Shown here: positions 13,316-41,725 of the stretch, in pieces
Layout: every line of letters begins with the position of its first letter
How positions within the stretch are numbered: the first letter of the stretch is position 1
Assembly (NCBI GenBank): GCA_026929865.2
Contig: CM049410.1
Location: 12,042,501-12,106,500, forward strand
Direction of reading: 5' to 3'
DNA: 64,000 bases
Source of the DNA: Hyperoplus lanceolatus
Lineage: Eukaryota > Chordata > Actinopteri > Uranoscopiformes > Ammodytidae
Program-made: the position numbers and the translations under genes
Notes under the pieces: generated by a model
What the model saw: only the letters and a program-made list of their open reading frames with translations
Databases searched by the model: none
What the model was told of the DNA's origin: nothing

Positions 13316-14299
13316 ATTGGCGCTTTTCCACCGCATGGTATCAGCTCGACTCGACTCGACTCGACTCGACTCGACTCTCATTTTTGGCTTTTCCACCGCA
13401 ATTTCATGGTACCTGGTACCACGTAGCGGCTGCTTTTTTGGTATCGCCCCGCTCTAGGTTCCAAGCGAGCTGAGCCGATGCTAAAAGGTGACATCGGCAG
13501 ACGGCCGGCCACTGACTATTGTCTGGCCAATTAGTGGCCAGAGACTACCGGCTTCATTCTGTTGTTTATTCTCCCCAACTCTCCGGGACTTTTGAGTGTA
13601 TTTATGCAGCGTGCAGCCTTCTCTGGCTCTCTTTCATTTGATTTGCATCACAAATCCGAATTTATTTTCCATATATTCGCTAAGCTCACCCAGTGTTGGT
13701 TGTTGGGGAAGTTACTTACATACGAGAGGAGACATGTAGGGCAGCTAGCAGCTAGGCTAAATAGTAGCCAGCTGGGACAGACATGATAGCGAGCGATTAC
13801 ATTACAAGCCTCGGACTGAACTGATTACCTCAATAAAATATTCAGGCTGAGACACGGCTTGCATTTGAAAACACGTATCCTGAAACAAGCACTAAACAGT
13901 CAACTTTATCATGCCCGTGTTTACGTGCATAGGGATGTACGTGACGCATCCCTACAGCTGACTGTGTGGCAGAGTCACACATCGGGACAACAACCATCCC
14001 TTTTAATGGCCCGTAGCAATATTCTTCTACTTCTTTTAGCAAACAGATACAAGTGGGTATTTCTTAAACATTTTTCATCCGTGTTTTTGGCGGTTGGTTC
14101 AGTTAATAGTGCAACAACTGCTCGTGATTTCTGCTTTGCTACTTTGCTCAGGAGTAGGCTTTCAGCCCCTTACGACGACCCCGCCCACATTCAGCAGGTA
14201 CTATTTGCGGTGGAAAACGACCCGTGCTGCTACCAAACCAAGTTGAGTCGAGTCGAGTTGAGTCGAGTCGAGCTACATGTGCGGTGGAAAAGCGCCATT
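13316..14299. mobile_element. Inverted-repeat element with GGCGCTTTTCCACCGCA ends and (TCGAC)n
   Basis: The body, 13319-14296, starts GGCGCTTTTCCACCGCA and ends TGCGGTGGAAAAGCGCC, an exact 17-bp inverse. A direct ATT flanks both ends. Just inside are a (TCGAC)n run at about 13347-13378 and its inverse-complement GAGTCGA run at about 14243-14271. The terminal word is repeated internally (TTTTCCACCGCA near 13389 and TGCGGTGGAAAA near 14208). No transposase was recognised; class unknown, probably a non-autonomous DNA element. Confidence 0.7.
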
Positions 14300-17060
14300 A
14301 ATCAATTTGGCATACCCTATACAGTGGAACTAGGGCCTGCATGACTGAGATATCTCAGTAAATCAATCCTATCCTCCTCATTTCATAGTGAATAGTTTCT
14401 TCTCCCACCGGACACCATTATGGTGAAGGTCAGGGAAGGAGATTGTGCTCTCATTATGATAAAAGATTGTACATTTGGCCACACAAGTTCAGCATTGATC
14501 AGTATTGATCCGTGGTTGCAGCAGTCTTACTGAAGGAAATAACACTGTACTGTGAAAGAAACTCATCACTGGCGCTGAATGTGACACAGATGGAACAAAT
14601 TGAAAAAAAAAATCTTCAAATAGTGGTTATTTACGACAATTATTCTGTACAGACACAACAAAAAAGCACTTGAAGGACATATTAATCAGCTCCTAAGATA
14701 TGTCTCCGCTCCTTTCTATTGACTTCGTAGCCAAGGCATAAGATATGATCATTTTCACTGAACAGATGGTTTCCCCAACACTGTGGTGAACATTTTACAC
14801 AGATTTGGGATTGAACATTATTTTTTTGGTTGTGGATATTAGTCTTTAATGCATCCAAATAAGACCACCGTCTGGCAGATTAGGAAGAAGATGACATTAG
14901 AACAGCTGGACTGCTTCAGGCTTGATACAGCAAAAAGAACACCCCAGCATGAGTGGCTTGTAACGGGTGGAAATGTCCGGGCAATATTGCATTTCCACTG
15001 AGAAGGACACAGTGAACACATTGTCCAGGTCAGCATTACACAGAGGGAAAATGGTGATGGTGAAGGTACAAGGGTGATGGTGATACAGTTTCAGTATTGT
15101 AATCTCTCTGCAGGACATTTCATTACTCCCTGCTTTGCACCAACAAAGGTCGAATTCTTTTTTTATATATATTGAACAACAGCATACAATAACCTGCAGG
15201 TTACAAGTGTATAGTATCTATTCTATGTGTGTCTGCGTATTTTGTAACTTGCTCCCGTGCTCAGTGCGAATAAACTCGGAACAATGTAGCTCACCAAGGG
15301 TTCTCCTTCACAGAAGTCAAGTAGCCAGACCACATCTCAAATGTTCAGTTTTTTTCAGCAGGCTAGTGCCTTCGCTCCAGGCCTGGTGATGCCAGTCTGT
15401 CGGTGCAGAGCTCTGTTTGATCTACTTAACAGTTATTTTTTATATTGAGTTCAAACAGCCTGAACAATGAGTTGGTGAATAATATAGCCTACCAGCTTGA
15501 AATTAGCTCTTTAGTTTTACTTGTGGCTGTAGACTTTAATGGTTCAATTCACACAGGAAGTGCATTTTACATACGCTAATTGTGTGAAAAAGTGTAGATA
15601 TATTATAGAGTGTTTCGACATCTCTAACTTGATCGAACCACAGAAAAAACATTTTTTATTTTATCCATAATAACACTGAGATATTTCTTTTGTCATCCCG
15701 TTGAGAGTTTAGCTGGCGGCTGTCCTCTGCTTACAGGACAGCTGGTTGTGAGGACGCCGATGGCAAAAAATTTAAGCTGCAGTCAGTTGAAAGAATTTGA
15801 TGCTTCGGCAGTTCTAACTGATGTCCCTTTTTTGATGTGGATTCCGACATGAGATTTTCCCACAGTCTTGTTGACGCTGAAAGATTTGTATGGAAAACAT
15901 CCAGTCTGGCAGCTGGAAGTTGATACTATTTGCATCAGCGTGACTCACTTCAGGTGCAACTCTGGAACCTGTAAAGCTTCTATTAAAAATACTATAGGCC
16001 TAGTGACTGAAGGGCTTAATTTTGAACTCCAATGCATTTATAAGATGATGTCTGTGGAAGCAACGGCCACTGACAGCTCAACAAGTTGTCTGTGAGCTCG
16101 GCAGGGTGGAGGCGGGGTTTGTGTGCGGACGACTAAGTGAAGTGTCAATCACCCTTCCTTACAGCCTATACTTGAAGTAATGTGTGTTCCAAGCGAATCC
16201 CTATTAAGGTTTGCCAGACCGCAATGAGCCGAGTGAAATCAGAGCGCTGCAGCCACTAATCCACATGTCACTCAGGACTGCGCTCTTCCTCCTCTGCTTG
16301 CTCAGAGATTCCGTATAGGTTTTCCTGTTCAGCTTCAAGTGTGTACCGGCTGCATGTGTGTCTGTCCTTGCAATAGCAACAGAGGAGAGAAGGGCTTCAG
16401 TCAAAGTCTGGTTGGGGATGTGGGGCCGGAGGGGGGTTGACAACTTCACACGCAGCCCTCAGGTTCAGTAGCACTCGTTGGGAGAAGGAAGCCCAAAGCT
16501 CTGTTGAGCGCCGGCTCACCTTTCATAGCGCTAGGTGCAAAAAGATTCTCCGTCTGTAACTGGGCCGACAAAGTGAATTCTCCTGTGGTATTTCAGAGAC
16601 AGCAAAATACTCAGATGGCCTGTTGAACCCCCTGCTGTCTCTGGCCTTGTGCCCTCCTCTCCCCCCCCGCTCATATCCTAAACAGCTCGATGATATTACA
16701 CGGATAAAAATGGAAAAACACTGATATCGACACCACACTTGGTTGTCCCGGCGCTCCTTTATTCTAATATTACCTATACGTCTTAACCTTGTCCTTCATT
16801 TCCAAGACCCTGGTACAATTGTATGTCAAGTGACACGATAACTTATCCTCCGTCCCTTCTTCTCTCAACACCGCCCTGCCACCACCGTATCTTTATCAAC
16901 CACAGAGACTGTCACTGATTCATTCTCTCACTCGTCACTTCCCCATCACATGTCCTGGTTTGCTGCTCCATTTCTAGAGAGTTAACAGTGTAATCCGAGA
17001 ATGTCTCTTAAGAGTTCTCTCTATGCTCTCTGGCGACCTTGTTTTTAACCTTGTCCATTC

Positions 17061-17204
17061 TCTGTCCTTCTCTCCCCTCCCCTCCCCTCTCCTTCCACTC
17101 CCTTCCCCTCTCCCACTGTCTTCTTCTTCTTCTTCTTCTTCTTCTTCTTCTTCTTCTTCTTCTTCTTCTTCTTCTTCTTCTTCCTCCTCTCTTTTCTCAA
17201 ACAG
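17061..17204 (+). repeat. Polypyrimidine stretch with (TTC)n at the parvalbumin start-exon acceptor
   Basis: About 140 nt of nearly pure C/T precede the AG at 17203-17204. The core, about 17119-17183, is roughly 21 TTC units. It serves as, or overlaps, the polypyrimidine tract for the exon that carries the parvalbumin start codon. Confidence 0.85.
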
Positions 17205-17209
17205 CAGAG

Positions 17210-19347
17210 ATGGCAATGTGCAGCATCCTCAACGCTGATGACATCAAGAAAGCACTAGATGCATTCGCAGGTAATGCACATGTTATTGATGAATAGTAGG
17301 GCTGTGAGGAAACCTATCTGGAGTCAAATGTGATCTAATGGATTGGGTTAAAATGTTTGGATGTCGATATTCCTACTACTCACTATTACTGCAACTACAT
17401 TGTTCTAGGGTTGTGTATTGGCCTTCATGACACAATATGCATCACGATGCAAGGGTCACAATATGATATATGATATATCACAATACATTGCAATACGATA
17501 TTCCAATATATTGCGATATTACGCTTTGTATTTTGTAGAGGCCAGCTTCCAGCTTCCTCTCTACAATACTATGGGGGATGGCACGTGGAAATTCAAGGCA
17601 ACTAGCCATACTGTGACATGAGTGAAGGCTATAGTTCATTACCTTTTTAAAAGGCTTTTTCTTTTTCGTTTTTTGGAGCTGGGAATGAAAACAGATATCA
17701 CAAAACAAATATCACAATATATTGCTGTATCGATTCTTTTTTTTATCTGTATTCCCATTTCAGAATGATATGCTGCTATTGAGAATAACATAGTGAGAGG
17801 CATAAATCAGAGAAGCTAATTCTAAATGCTTTGTTGTTGCAGTCAGGAATTAAACCCTGAGTCATAGTCACATTGGGATGAATGGGGACAATGAAATAGC
17901 CCTCGCCACTTTGCAAATCTATATCACTGTTGTATAAAGCCATTGGCTAAAACATTTTTTCATACTAAAAGTGATACGAATACTGAGTGAGTTTCTTTCA
18001 CATACAGTACTGTATGAAGCTCCATGACCTAGAACTGATGGGTCCTCTGGCAAACACATGTTCCCAATCTATAACCGTCTTGCTGCCTTATTACAATTAA
18101 AAGTTTTGCCTTTGGCCTTCATTACCCAGATCTACAAAGGATAATCCACATTCAGCAACGTATAGTTCCTTTTAGAATAGTTGCATCACATTCTTGCCCT
18201 GCTTACATTTATGAGCATACACACATAGCCATGTGTGTGTGCCTGCTATCTTTGTTGTCCAATTAAAAGAGACCTTCTGTCTTCTGATTTTAACATTACA
18301 AGACCCTTTAAGTCAATGTGTTTGTAAAAAAAGATTACGTGTTTTTTTTTGTGGTTTTAATGCCTTTTCTTTCTTGTTTGTATAGTTGCTGACTCCTTTG
18401 ACCATAAGAAGTTTTTCGAGATGGTGGGTCTGAAGGCCAAGTCTTTTGAAGACGTGAAGAAGGCCTTCTTGGTGATGGATGCCGACAACAGCGGCTATAT
18501 AGAGGAAGAGGAGCTCAAGTGAGACAAGCAGACACACTGATATATACACTATCACACATACCCACGTTAACCTAACAGGTTCAAACAATGATCTGACTTC
18601 TTCTCTATCTATAGGTACGTACTGAAGGGTTTCTCCAAAGATGGCAGGGACCTGACAGACAAAGAGACACAAGCATTTTTAAGAGCGGCCGACAAAGATG
18701 GAGATGGCAAAATTGGAGTCGACGGTAAACAATGCAATTCCATTAGTGGACGTGTCACAGTGATAACCGGCCACACAAATAGACACTGCAGGCTTATATG
18801 CTTAATTTGTTTATTGGTTATTCATTAAAACTGCTGTGTCACTCTGAGTATATGTTATTGTTTGGAAGTTTCATTAGTGAATTTAAGATAACGAAGTGTC
18901 TGTTTATGCCCAAACCTAAATCAATGGTGCGTCATTCTTCAACCGACAATTGTTAGAGACTAAATGAACTGTTATCACTACTGTCAATGAATAAGTTAAA
19001 CTCATGAGCTAATAAGGATCAAGCCCTTCTAAATTTAAAGATTGGTCCTTCTGTCTTTTAGGAACACAAAGACCTGAAGGAGAGACTTTTGTGTATTCGT
19101 TTTTGTACAGTCCCTCATTACAAAATGTGTGCACCGAATATTACACTGTTGAGCATTTTTCCAAAGAATGCCATGACTTTTTGATTGCTTTGAAGACTTG
19201 ACACGGTGGTGCTGACTTGGACTCCATGTATGTAACTGAAAGCTGACCAAACGTCGTGCTGTGATGAATCTTTAAATATAGATTTAAAACAACAATTTTT
19301 TTTCTATGTCTTCTCTTGCAGAGTTCGCCGAACTGGTTAAAGAATAG
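17210..19347 (+). CDS. pvalb: Alpha-type parvalbumin, four coding exons
   Basis: Small cytosolic EF-hand Ca2+ buffer of fast muscle and some neurons. Coding exons are 17210-17270, 18386-18518, 18615-18724 and 19322-19347. They join in frame to 330 nt, 109 aa plus TAG, the normal parvalbumin length. All introns are GT-AG. The start is [20 protein letters not shown]; the second ATG at 17216 would remove only two residues. The silent AB domain is followed by the CD loop D52-x-D54-x-S56-x-Y58-x-E60-x-x-E63 and the EF loop D91-x-D93-x-D95-x-K97-x-G99-x-x-E102, so all Ca2+ ligands are intact. The R76/E82 pair matches the conserved family salt bridge. [14 protein letters not shown] and [13 protein letters not shown] resemble human PVALB more than fish beta-parvalbumins, so this is the alpha (pvalb6/pvalb7-like) branch; which paralogue is not resolved. 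The coding start exon is probably preceded by a non-coding exon, since an AG acceptor lies at 17203-17204. Confidence 0.95.
17406..17738. repeat. Possible dispersed repeat rich in ATATCACAATAT words
   Basis: Within parvalbumin intron 1, clusters of CAATACGATATTCC-, ATATCACAATAT- and GTATCGATTCTT-type words occur at both ends. This resembles a common fish repeat, but no clean ends were found. Confidence 0.35.
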
Positions 19348-19568
19348 TCGCCCTACGGTGCCCTGCTAGCGCTCCGACATCACCACCTCTTCTTAGCATC
19401 TCTACATCTTGTGACACCCGCTGGCCCCCCTCCCCCCCAGCACCCACACCTCACCGGCCCCCCATCCCTAAGACCCTGATGCCCACCAGAATGCAGCTGA
19501 TTCCTGCTAAGCACACCCCCTTCCCCCCTGTCCCGCACAGCTGTCTTCACCCAAGAGCAATGCTGTAC

Positions 19569-19574
19569 AATAAA
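19569..19574 (+). terminator. Parvalbumin poly(A) signal candidate
   Basis: Canonical AATAAA, 222 nt after the stop codon, in a C-rich 3' UTR. Further AATAAA motifs near 20067-20075 could be alternatives. Confidence 0.6.
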
Positions 19575-19949
19575 GGAAGTAAGCAGCGGTGTGCCACACG
19601 CCCCTCTCAAATGTCCCTACAGCTATATCCTATTTATTTGATCCTTTTTATACAAACCGTTTTTTGTTTCTGTTTTTTGTGTAGATAGATGACATGCCTG
19701 CAGGAGTTAACCTCACATTTTGAAGCATAAAGTAGATATTCAAGCGATAAAAAAGAGATTATAAGAGAAAGACCCTCAAGTCCCTCTGCACTTCTTCTGA
19801 CTTTATCCTCTTTCCGATCTCGTCATTTTCTTAGCCAACACTCCCTCTCACTTCCCCTCTTTATTTCAGTCTTTTTCTCTCGCTCATCTCACTGTCGATT
19901 TCCCTTCTGACACTGTTTCCTTCCTGCGTTCCCTTCCCTCTCTCCACCC

Positions 19950-19994
19950 CATCTATCCATCCATCCATCCATCCATCTATCTATCTATCCATCC
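19950..19994. repeat. (ATCC)n/(ATCT)n microsatellite
   Basis: About eleven tetranucleotide units mixing ATCC and ATCT, downstream of parvalbumin. Confidence 0.9.
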
Positions 19995-20099
19995 CTTTCT
20001 CCTCTGGTAATGATCTGTTGTAAAACATACCAAAAGAAGAAAGAGGTCAAGCTGTGAAAGAATCAAATAAAAATAAAAAAAAACCTTGAGAACTCTGAC

Positions 20100-21487
20100 T
20101 CACTGAGACTCCTCTGTTAATTCCTTTGCTTTGATGTGACTTCTCTCTCTCTCTCCTTCCTTCCATCCTCTCCTCTTTTCGCCGTTACTTTGACTCTCAT
20201 CAAGCAGAGCGAATGAAGCGTATCTTAAAGTGCGCTTTGAGAAGCCTTTTGTCTTTAAGAAGGTCAAATTTACCCTTCGGGGTAGTTCGTTAGTATTCAT
20301 TTAGAATCGCGGCTGTGTCGTCTCCGCAGTGACAGGAGACGGAGGAGCCGCACTGAGACGAACCCTGTGCGAGAACAGATTTTCTTGCCAGTGTTTGCTT
20401 TTCGCAGTCCATACATCACATTATGAATGGAACTTCACTAGAAGAGAAAAATTAGCAGACAGGTGGAGACATTATTCCACTTTGTCGAAGAGTCTCCAGT
20501 CAGAAGTAGTACCGTGCTAGTTTAACAGACCCATGCTGTCAAGCGGAATTGGATTCAAGCTGAGGTTCAATTTGGGTTAAGTATCCCCAGCGGAGGACCC
20601 AAATCGGCAATGCGGGAATCTTGATCTCCTTTAGTAGGCCATTTTACTGCCCGAGCAAATAAACACACATAGGAAGCTTAGAGGATGTCACTTAAAACAT
20701 GACGGGTCAATTCTGTGTATCACAAGCCTTATAGCTCACCACTGTTCCAAAAAAAACTGTTAAAGAGTCAGTGTCATTCATAAGAAAAGATAATTTGTCA
20801 CTGGAGAGAGAGTTTGTGGGAAGTGGCATGTGGACACCTTGAACTCGAACTTTGCTTGTGGTTTATCTTATTGTCAGTATTTAATGTTATAGACAAATAC
20901 TAAAGATTTTAAATCAGGTTGTCAGATGCTTTAAATTATGATGATGATGACATCACTTTTTTATTATGTTATAACTTAGACTTTTATTCTTTTTAGTTAG
21001 GACTGCATATATTACACATTAGATCAATATTATCATTATGTCACGAGTAAGAAATTGCCACCGGCTAATACAGTGAATAAAACACATTGGTCAAAGTAAT
21101 TATATGATGCTATAAAGATGTTATTACATTATCCATCAATGCAATGCATTTTTCATTGAATTTCTGGCACAGACAATTTTATCTAATTTCTTTTTCTTTT
21201 TTTTCTTCTATTTTTAAATTTTTTATACAACATATTACATTATATTATCCATCAGAGGTTTCATTTTCTACGAGCCATTTTCCAGAGTAACTTAGCAATG
21301 CAGTGAATATTCATTACTGCACTCAATTCTGTAGGCCATGTAGAGGGAGATAAAAAGTTGGAGATGTTATATAGTGTCAATAAGAACATTAAGACATAAA
21401 ATAGCATATTAAAGAAGCTTCATACATTTCATGACATCATGCATCCATCCCTAAACCATGAGATTCAGATTTTACATAAAAAAGGTT
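20100..21487. other. Intergenic between parvalbumin and baiap2l2
   Basis: Both genes point into this interval. AT-rich, with no gene recognised. Confidence 0.5.
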
Positions 21488-21738
21488 GGTAACACTTTTC
21501 AATAAGGTACACAAAATTGTAGTAGCTACTACATACCTACTACATAGATATGTGTTACGTACTACATAGGTTTTTTTGTGTTACCTACTACATAGGGTTT
21601 TTTTGTGCTACTTATGTGTTAGGTAGCACAAAAAAAACCTATGTAGTAGGTAACACAAAAAAACCCTATGTGTTAGGTAGCACAAAAAAAACCTATGTAG
21701 TAGGTACAATTTTGTGTACCTTATTGTAAAGTGTTGCT
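21488..21738. mobile_element. Fold-back (hairpin) element
   Basis: Left end GGTAACACTTTTCAATAAGG and right end CCTTATTGTAAAGTGTTGCT are inverted. The interior is also almost wholly self-complementary, built from a unit of about 30 nt (CTACATAGG, then T-run, then GTGTTAC or GTGCTAC) that occurs inverted in both arms. Centre near 21610. It looks like a small non-autonomous DNA element; no target duplication was assigned. Confidence 0.65.
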
Positions 21739-21785
21739 GATTTCTCAACTTCAGCTGTACACTATATACAGATAGACGGTAATCA

Positions 21786-21791
21786 TTTATT
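21786..21791 (-). terminator. Possible baiap2l2 poly(A) signal
   Basis: AATAAA on the - strand about 445 nt beyond the baiap2l2 stop codon (22238-22236). Chosen by position only. Confidence 0.25.
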
Positions 21792-22235
21792 TCTGAATGG
21801 AAAATTACAAGTCATTAACACGTCAGAATTTCTGAGAGGGAATGATGATGATTGAAGACCACGTTAAAGGCTCAAATGACTTTACATAAACACATTTATA
21901 TTACATTGACTCACTCTTCCATTCTTATTTTACAAATCACAAAATCAGAGCAAATTATTCAAAAGGTCCAAAAGGGATGTTGGTTGTTGATTGAATAAGA
22001 TCTAGAAAGTATATATCTACTGTTCTCTCCTTCCAACTTTGTGTGAATTCATGCAGAAGAACATTATGGCAAATGGAGTATTGTCTGTAATACGTATGAC
22101 TAAGACTGAAACCCTTGTAGATTTAATAACCCTTCATTCAAGGAGAACTTTTTGACTTTGACCATACAAAGCTATTTTTGAGGTCAAGAATGAACTGTCA
22201 AACTCCGTGACAGCACTCGTTTCGGGGTCCAGGTG

Positions 22236-38181
<15,946 letters not shown>

Positions 38182-38545
38182 GTTTGTATCCGGAATAGTG
38201 CACCTGTCAATAAAGCTTTGTGAGGGTCTGCGGGTCTTAGATCATCCGGGAAATGTCCCCAAGGCCTCTGTGAGAAAAACAGAGTTAATCTTATGGAACT
38301 TGGACGTGGGTCTGGGCTGGGCGAGGAGGCAGCTCAGTGTGTCAGTAATCGACACCACTTTGGCCCTGCGAAAAAGACCGGAGTAAATAATTAAACGTGG
38401 CCGAACCATAAAACACATCGACACACATGCTGTAAAACCCTGGCTGGCTGGGCGTGTGTGTGTGTGTTGTGTGTGTGTCTACTTGCCAGTTGCCACAATG
38501 TTTTATTCAAGAGTAGTAACAGGGATCTATTTTCACTCTATTTAT

Positions 38546-38711
<166 letters not shown>

Positions 38712-39546
38712 TTCATTTTGATTTTGTAAATCAACCAAGTGCTCTAGTTGTTTTGCAGACATCACTCAGTGTTTTTGTCGAGGTCTATTTTCAAATGCGC
38801 ATGAATACACATTTGTTGCGCTTGTTATTATCAGGGTGGTGTAGTACCTTGTTAACACTTCCCATGTTCCCTAGTTAGTAGACTCTATTTATTGCGGCCA
38901 TTGCTCTTCTCATGGGAGGTTAAGCAACAGAACATCACAAGCCTTATCCTTTTAATATCTACTGTTCAGACACTGATTAACTATGAAGTCTTTCAAACGG
39001 CTTTCATTAATGCTACATTAGCAGTCTGTCCTCTTTTTTGTGGAATCCTGGGAGTTGTTTGACGTCTTCCTGGATTCATATTCTGACATATGTTAACAAT
39101 CTAGTGGCAAATGGGTGAATGAAGCCTATGTTAACAACACTGATTTGACTAAATATGGGAATGCACTCGTAGGTTATAATTCAAACATATTTTCAAATCT
39201 ATTAATTACTTAATCCAATAACATCACTAATTGTCCTAATCTCTGACTGGTTAAGTGGTCATATTTGCTAAAAAAAACAACAAAACAAAAAAAAAATCCT
39301 ACAATCCTTATACTTGAATCACTTCGGATGTTGCCAGCCATTCTGGTTTGAAATACAGAAAAGAGTTTTGCTCTGCTTTACTTGATAAAAGCCTCAGATG
39401 AGTGGAGAGACAGTTATTGATTTCTTTCCTTATACTTCAGCCATTATTTGTTGGCACCTGGGTCCCTTGGCCGACCCTGCTGTGAGCTGCACTCCACTCG
39501 CACCTCTGACAGATTTTTCATTATCAAACTGTAAGAAATGTTTTTT

Positions 39547-39549
<3 letters not shown>

Positions 39550-39586
<37 letters not shown>
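39550..39586. repeat. (CT)n microsatellite
   Basis: CT run with one TT interruption. Confidence 0.9.
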
Positions 39587-39591
<5 letters not shown>

Positions 39592-39812
39592 TCTGATATG
39601 TCAGAGTTGGTGAACTTCCCGTGAACTCCGGGAGAGAGAGGGATGCAGGAGCGACATGGGGGTTGTGATGTATTCCATTTGGTGACACATTTTGGATGGT
39701 GTGGTAAAAGAAATGTTGCTGTATTTCAATTCAATCAAGGCACAAAGTTGAGACGTAAACTTTGAAACCTTTAATTGTTTCCAGTGTAATAGATAACAGG
39801 CGCCTGATAGAT

Positions 39813-39814
<2 letters not shown>

Positions 39815-39851
<37 letters not shown>

Positions 39852-39854
39852 GAG
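39815..39854. repeat. (GA)n microsatellite
   Basis: GA run with one GATA interruption. Confidence 0.9.
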
Positions 39855-40079
39855 GCTTGCACACTAGATGGCACCATAAACTCACTGGAGACGTGACAGG
39901 AATTTTAAACAGCTTCATAAACCACACTTATTTAATCTCTTCCTTGTTCCCTCTTCTCCTCTGCTTTTTCTCTTATTGTCTTTACTCTAAATAAAGTAAT
40001 ACCGTTTGTTAATTTTTTCTCAGGTGTCAGCACAAACATCCACCCTGCATACTAACACTTCCGCACACAAGAAGCTTAA

Positions 40080-40860
40080 GTGCATAAGTATATCTACTTT
40101 TAACATTCCTAGTAGTGACATTTTAACAGTGCCGGTGGTATAAGTAAAAGTGCATTACCGCACAATGAAACTAAGTTATGAATCAAAGCATTGCCTAAGT
40201 GAAAGTGGGTAAGTATTAACAGAAGTAAATGCACATCCCACCACTGCTTATCAAACATTATCTGATCACAGACCATCTGTGGTGGAGGAGGTATTGTGGT
40301 GGAATAGCAAAAACAGCTTGTCCAGTGTTCGGGTGAGAGTTGGCAAAAATACCAGATGACACAATGTTTAGAGTATAATAAAGAAGATCTTTTAATTGTT
40401 TGCAAACAAGAATCAGCAACTACGACTCTCATAGGGAAAAGGCAGAAAACTGACTGAGGAAGAATCATTCTCTTCAGCCAGATATAGTGTTAGCTATCTT
40501 ACAGACATAGTTCTCCGGCGCCATCTGGGTCAAAAAATACATTCCTTACATATATTTCTTATTACGCAGTTTGAGTGTCTCAGCACATAACAACCTTCAT
40601 CATCAAGGTAAGGTCAGGATTTTTGTTGATGAGCTTACGTATATTTAGAAGTCAAGATGGCACAAGTCTAGACTGTAACGCAACATTCCACAACAGTATT
40701 CAGATCATTTGCTTGAATTAAAGCAGCAGTACTAAAATATAAAGAAATACTCCATTATAAGCTAAAGTAAAAGTGAATTGGAAAGATTAACTAAGTTAAA
40801 ATAAAAGGCCAATCAGGAAAGTGTAGGTATTGAAAGTCAAAGAATTATACACAGCAGAAA
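40080..40860. repeat. Possible dispersed repeat, two fragments
   Basis: 40130-40250 (AAGTAAATGCACATCCCACC then ACTGC) and 40720-40800 (CAGTACTAAAATATAAAGAA then ATACTCCATTA) resemble parts of the fish repeat built on CAGTGGTGGAAAGTAACT. The part between them looks unrelated. Confidence 0.35.
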
Positions 40861-41389
40861 GTAGACCGTAAGCTATATGATGTCCCTGTAGCAGAAGTCA
40901 GTCTTGTATTGTTTCAGAGGGGGCCATAAGAAAAACGTTTGTTTCTCCGCATATATAAATGTTAACTTAAAACCTAAGTATCCCTTCAATTGTGCGCTGA
41001 ACTGAGCTTTTATCCCACAGATTTAGTTTGCCGCCAGACAGACGTTTATTTTTTACAGCTGCTTGACTTAGAGCTTCTGCAAATATTTCCAGACACAAAA
41101 CAAAAACAAACAGCTGTCTGGCAGCAAACCAAAGCAGTGAAAAAAAATCGCAGTTTAGCGTTTAATGGAAGGGATATGTAGGTTTTAAGTCATCATTTAT
41201 ACTATATGTGGAGAAAAAAATGTTTAAGGACAGAGAGAAGGCAACACACTGCAAAATAACCGCGGGAACACAACAAACAAAAAGACAGTAAGAAAACAAA
41301 AAATAAAATCAGATAAAATGACTATAAAAATATGAATAAAAAAATAAAAATAGACGACACCACGAAAAAAGCCAGCCTTTAAAAATGGG

Positions 41390-41725
41390 TTTTAAGAAAT
41401 GTTTTAAAAGAAGATACTGATTGTGCAAGCCTTATCTTAGGTTGTTCCAAAGTTGGAGGGCCCTGATGGCAAAAGCACAATCACCTTTAGATTTTGGCCT
41501 GGACTGTCTTCGGAAGCCAAAAGGTCCCCCCCCCCCTCTCTCTCTGAGGATCTAAGTTCTGCGAACAGGCTCATATGGGGGTCAACATTTATTCTTTATA
41601 AGTTGGGGCCAGACCCAGTCATGCTTTAAAAGTAATCAGTAAAATCTTAAAATCAATTGTAAATCGTACAGGTAGCCAATGGAGAGTAGCAAGTATTGGG
41701 GTGATGTGAGCTCGTCTGTTAAACA
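41390..41725. repeat. Dispersed fish repeat
   Basis: Words such as GCCCTGATGGCAAAAGCACA, AAAAGTAATCAGTAAAATCT and ACAGGTAGCCAATGGAGAGT match a repeat I know from many fish genomes; I cannot name its class. No ends are visible. Confidence 0.45.

Noticed and set aside
16974-17216. Poly-glutamate and poly-serine frames
   Set aside because: Translations of the (TTC)n tract beside the parvalbumin exon.
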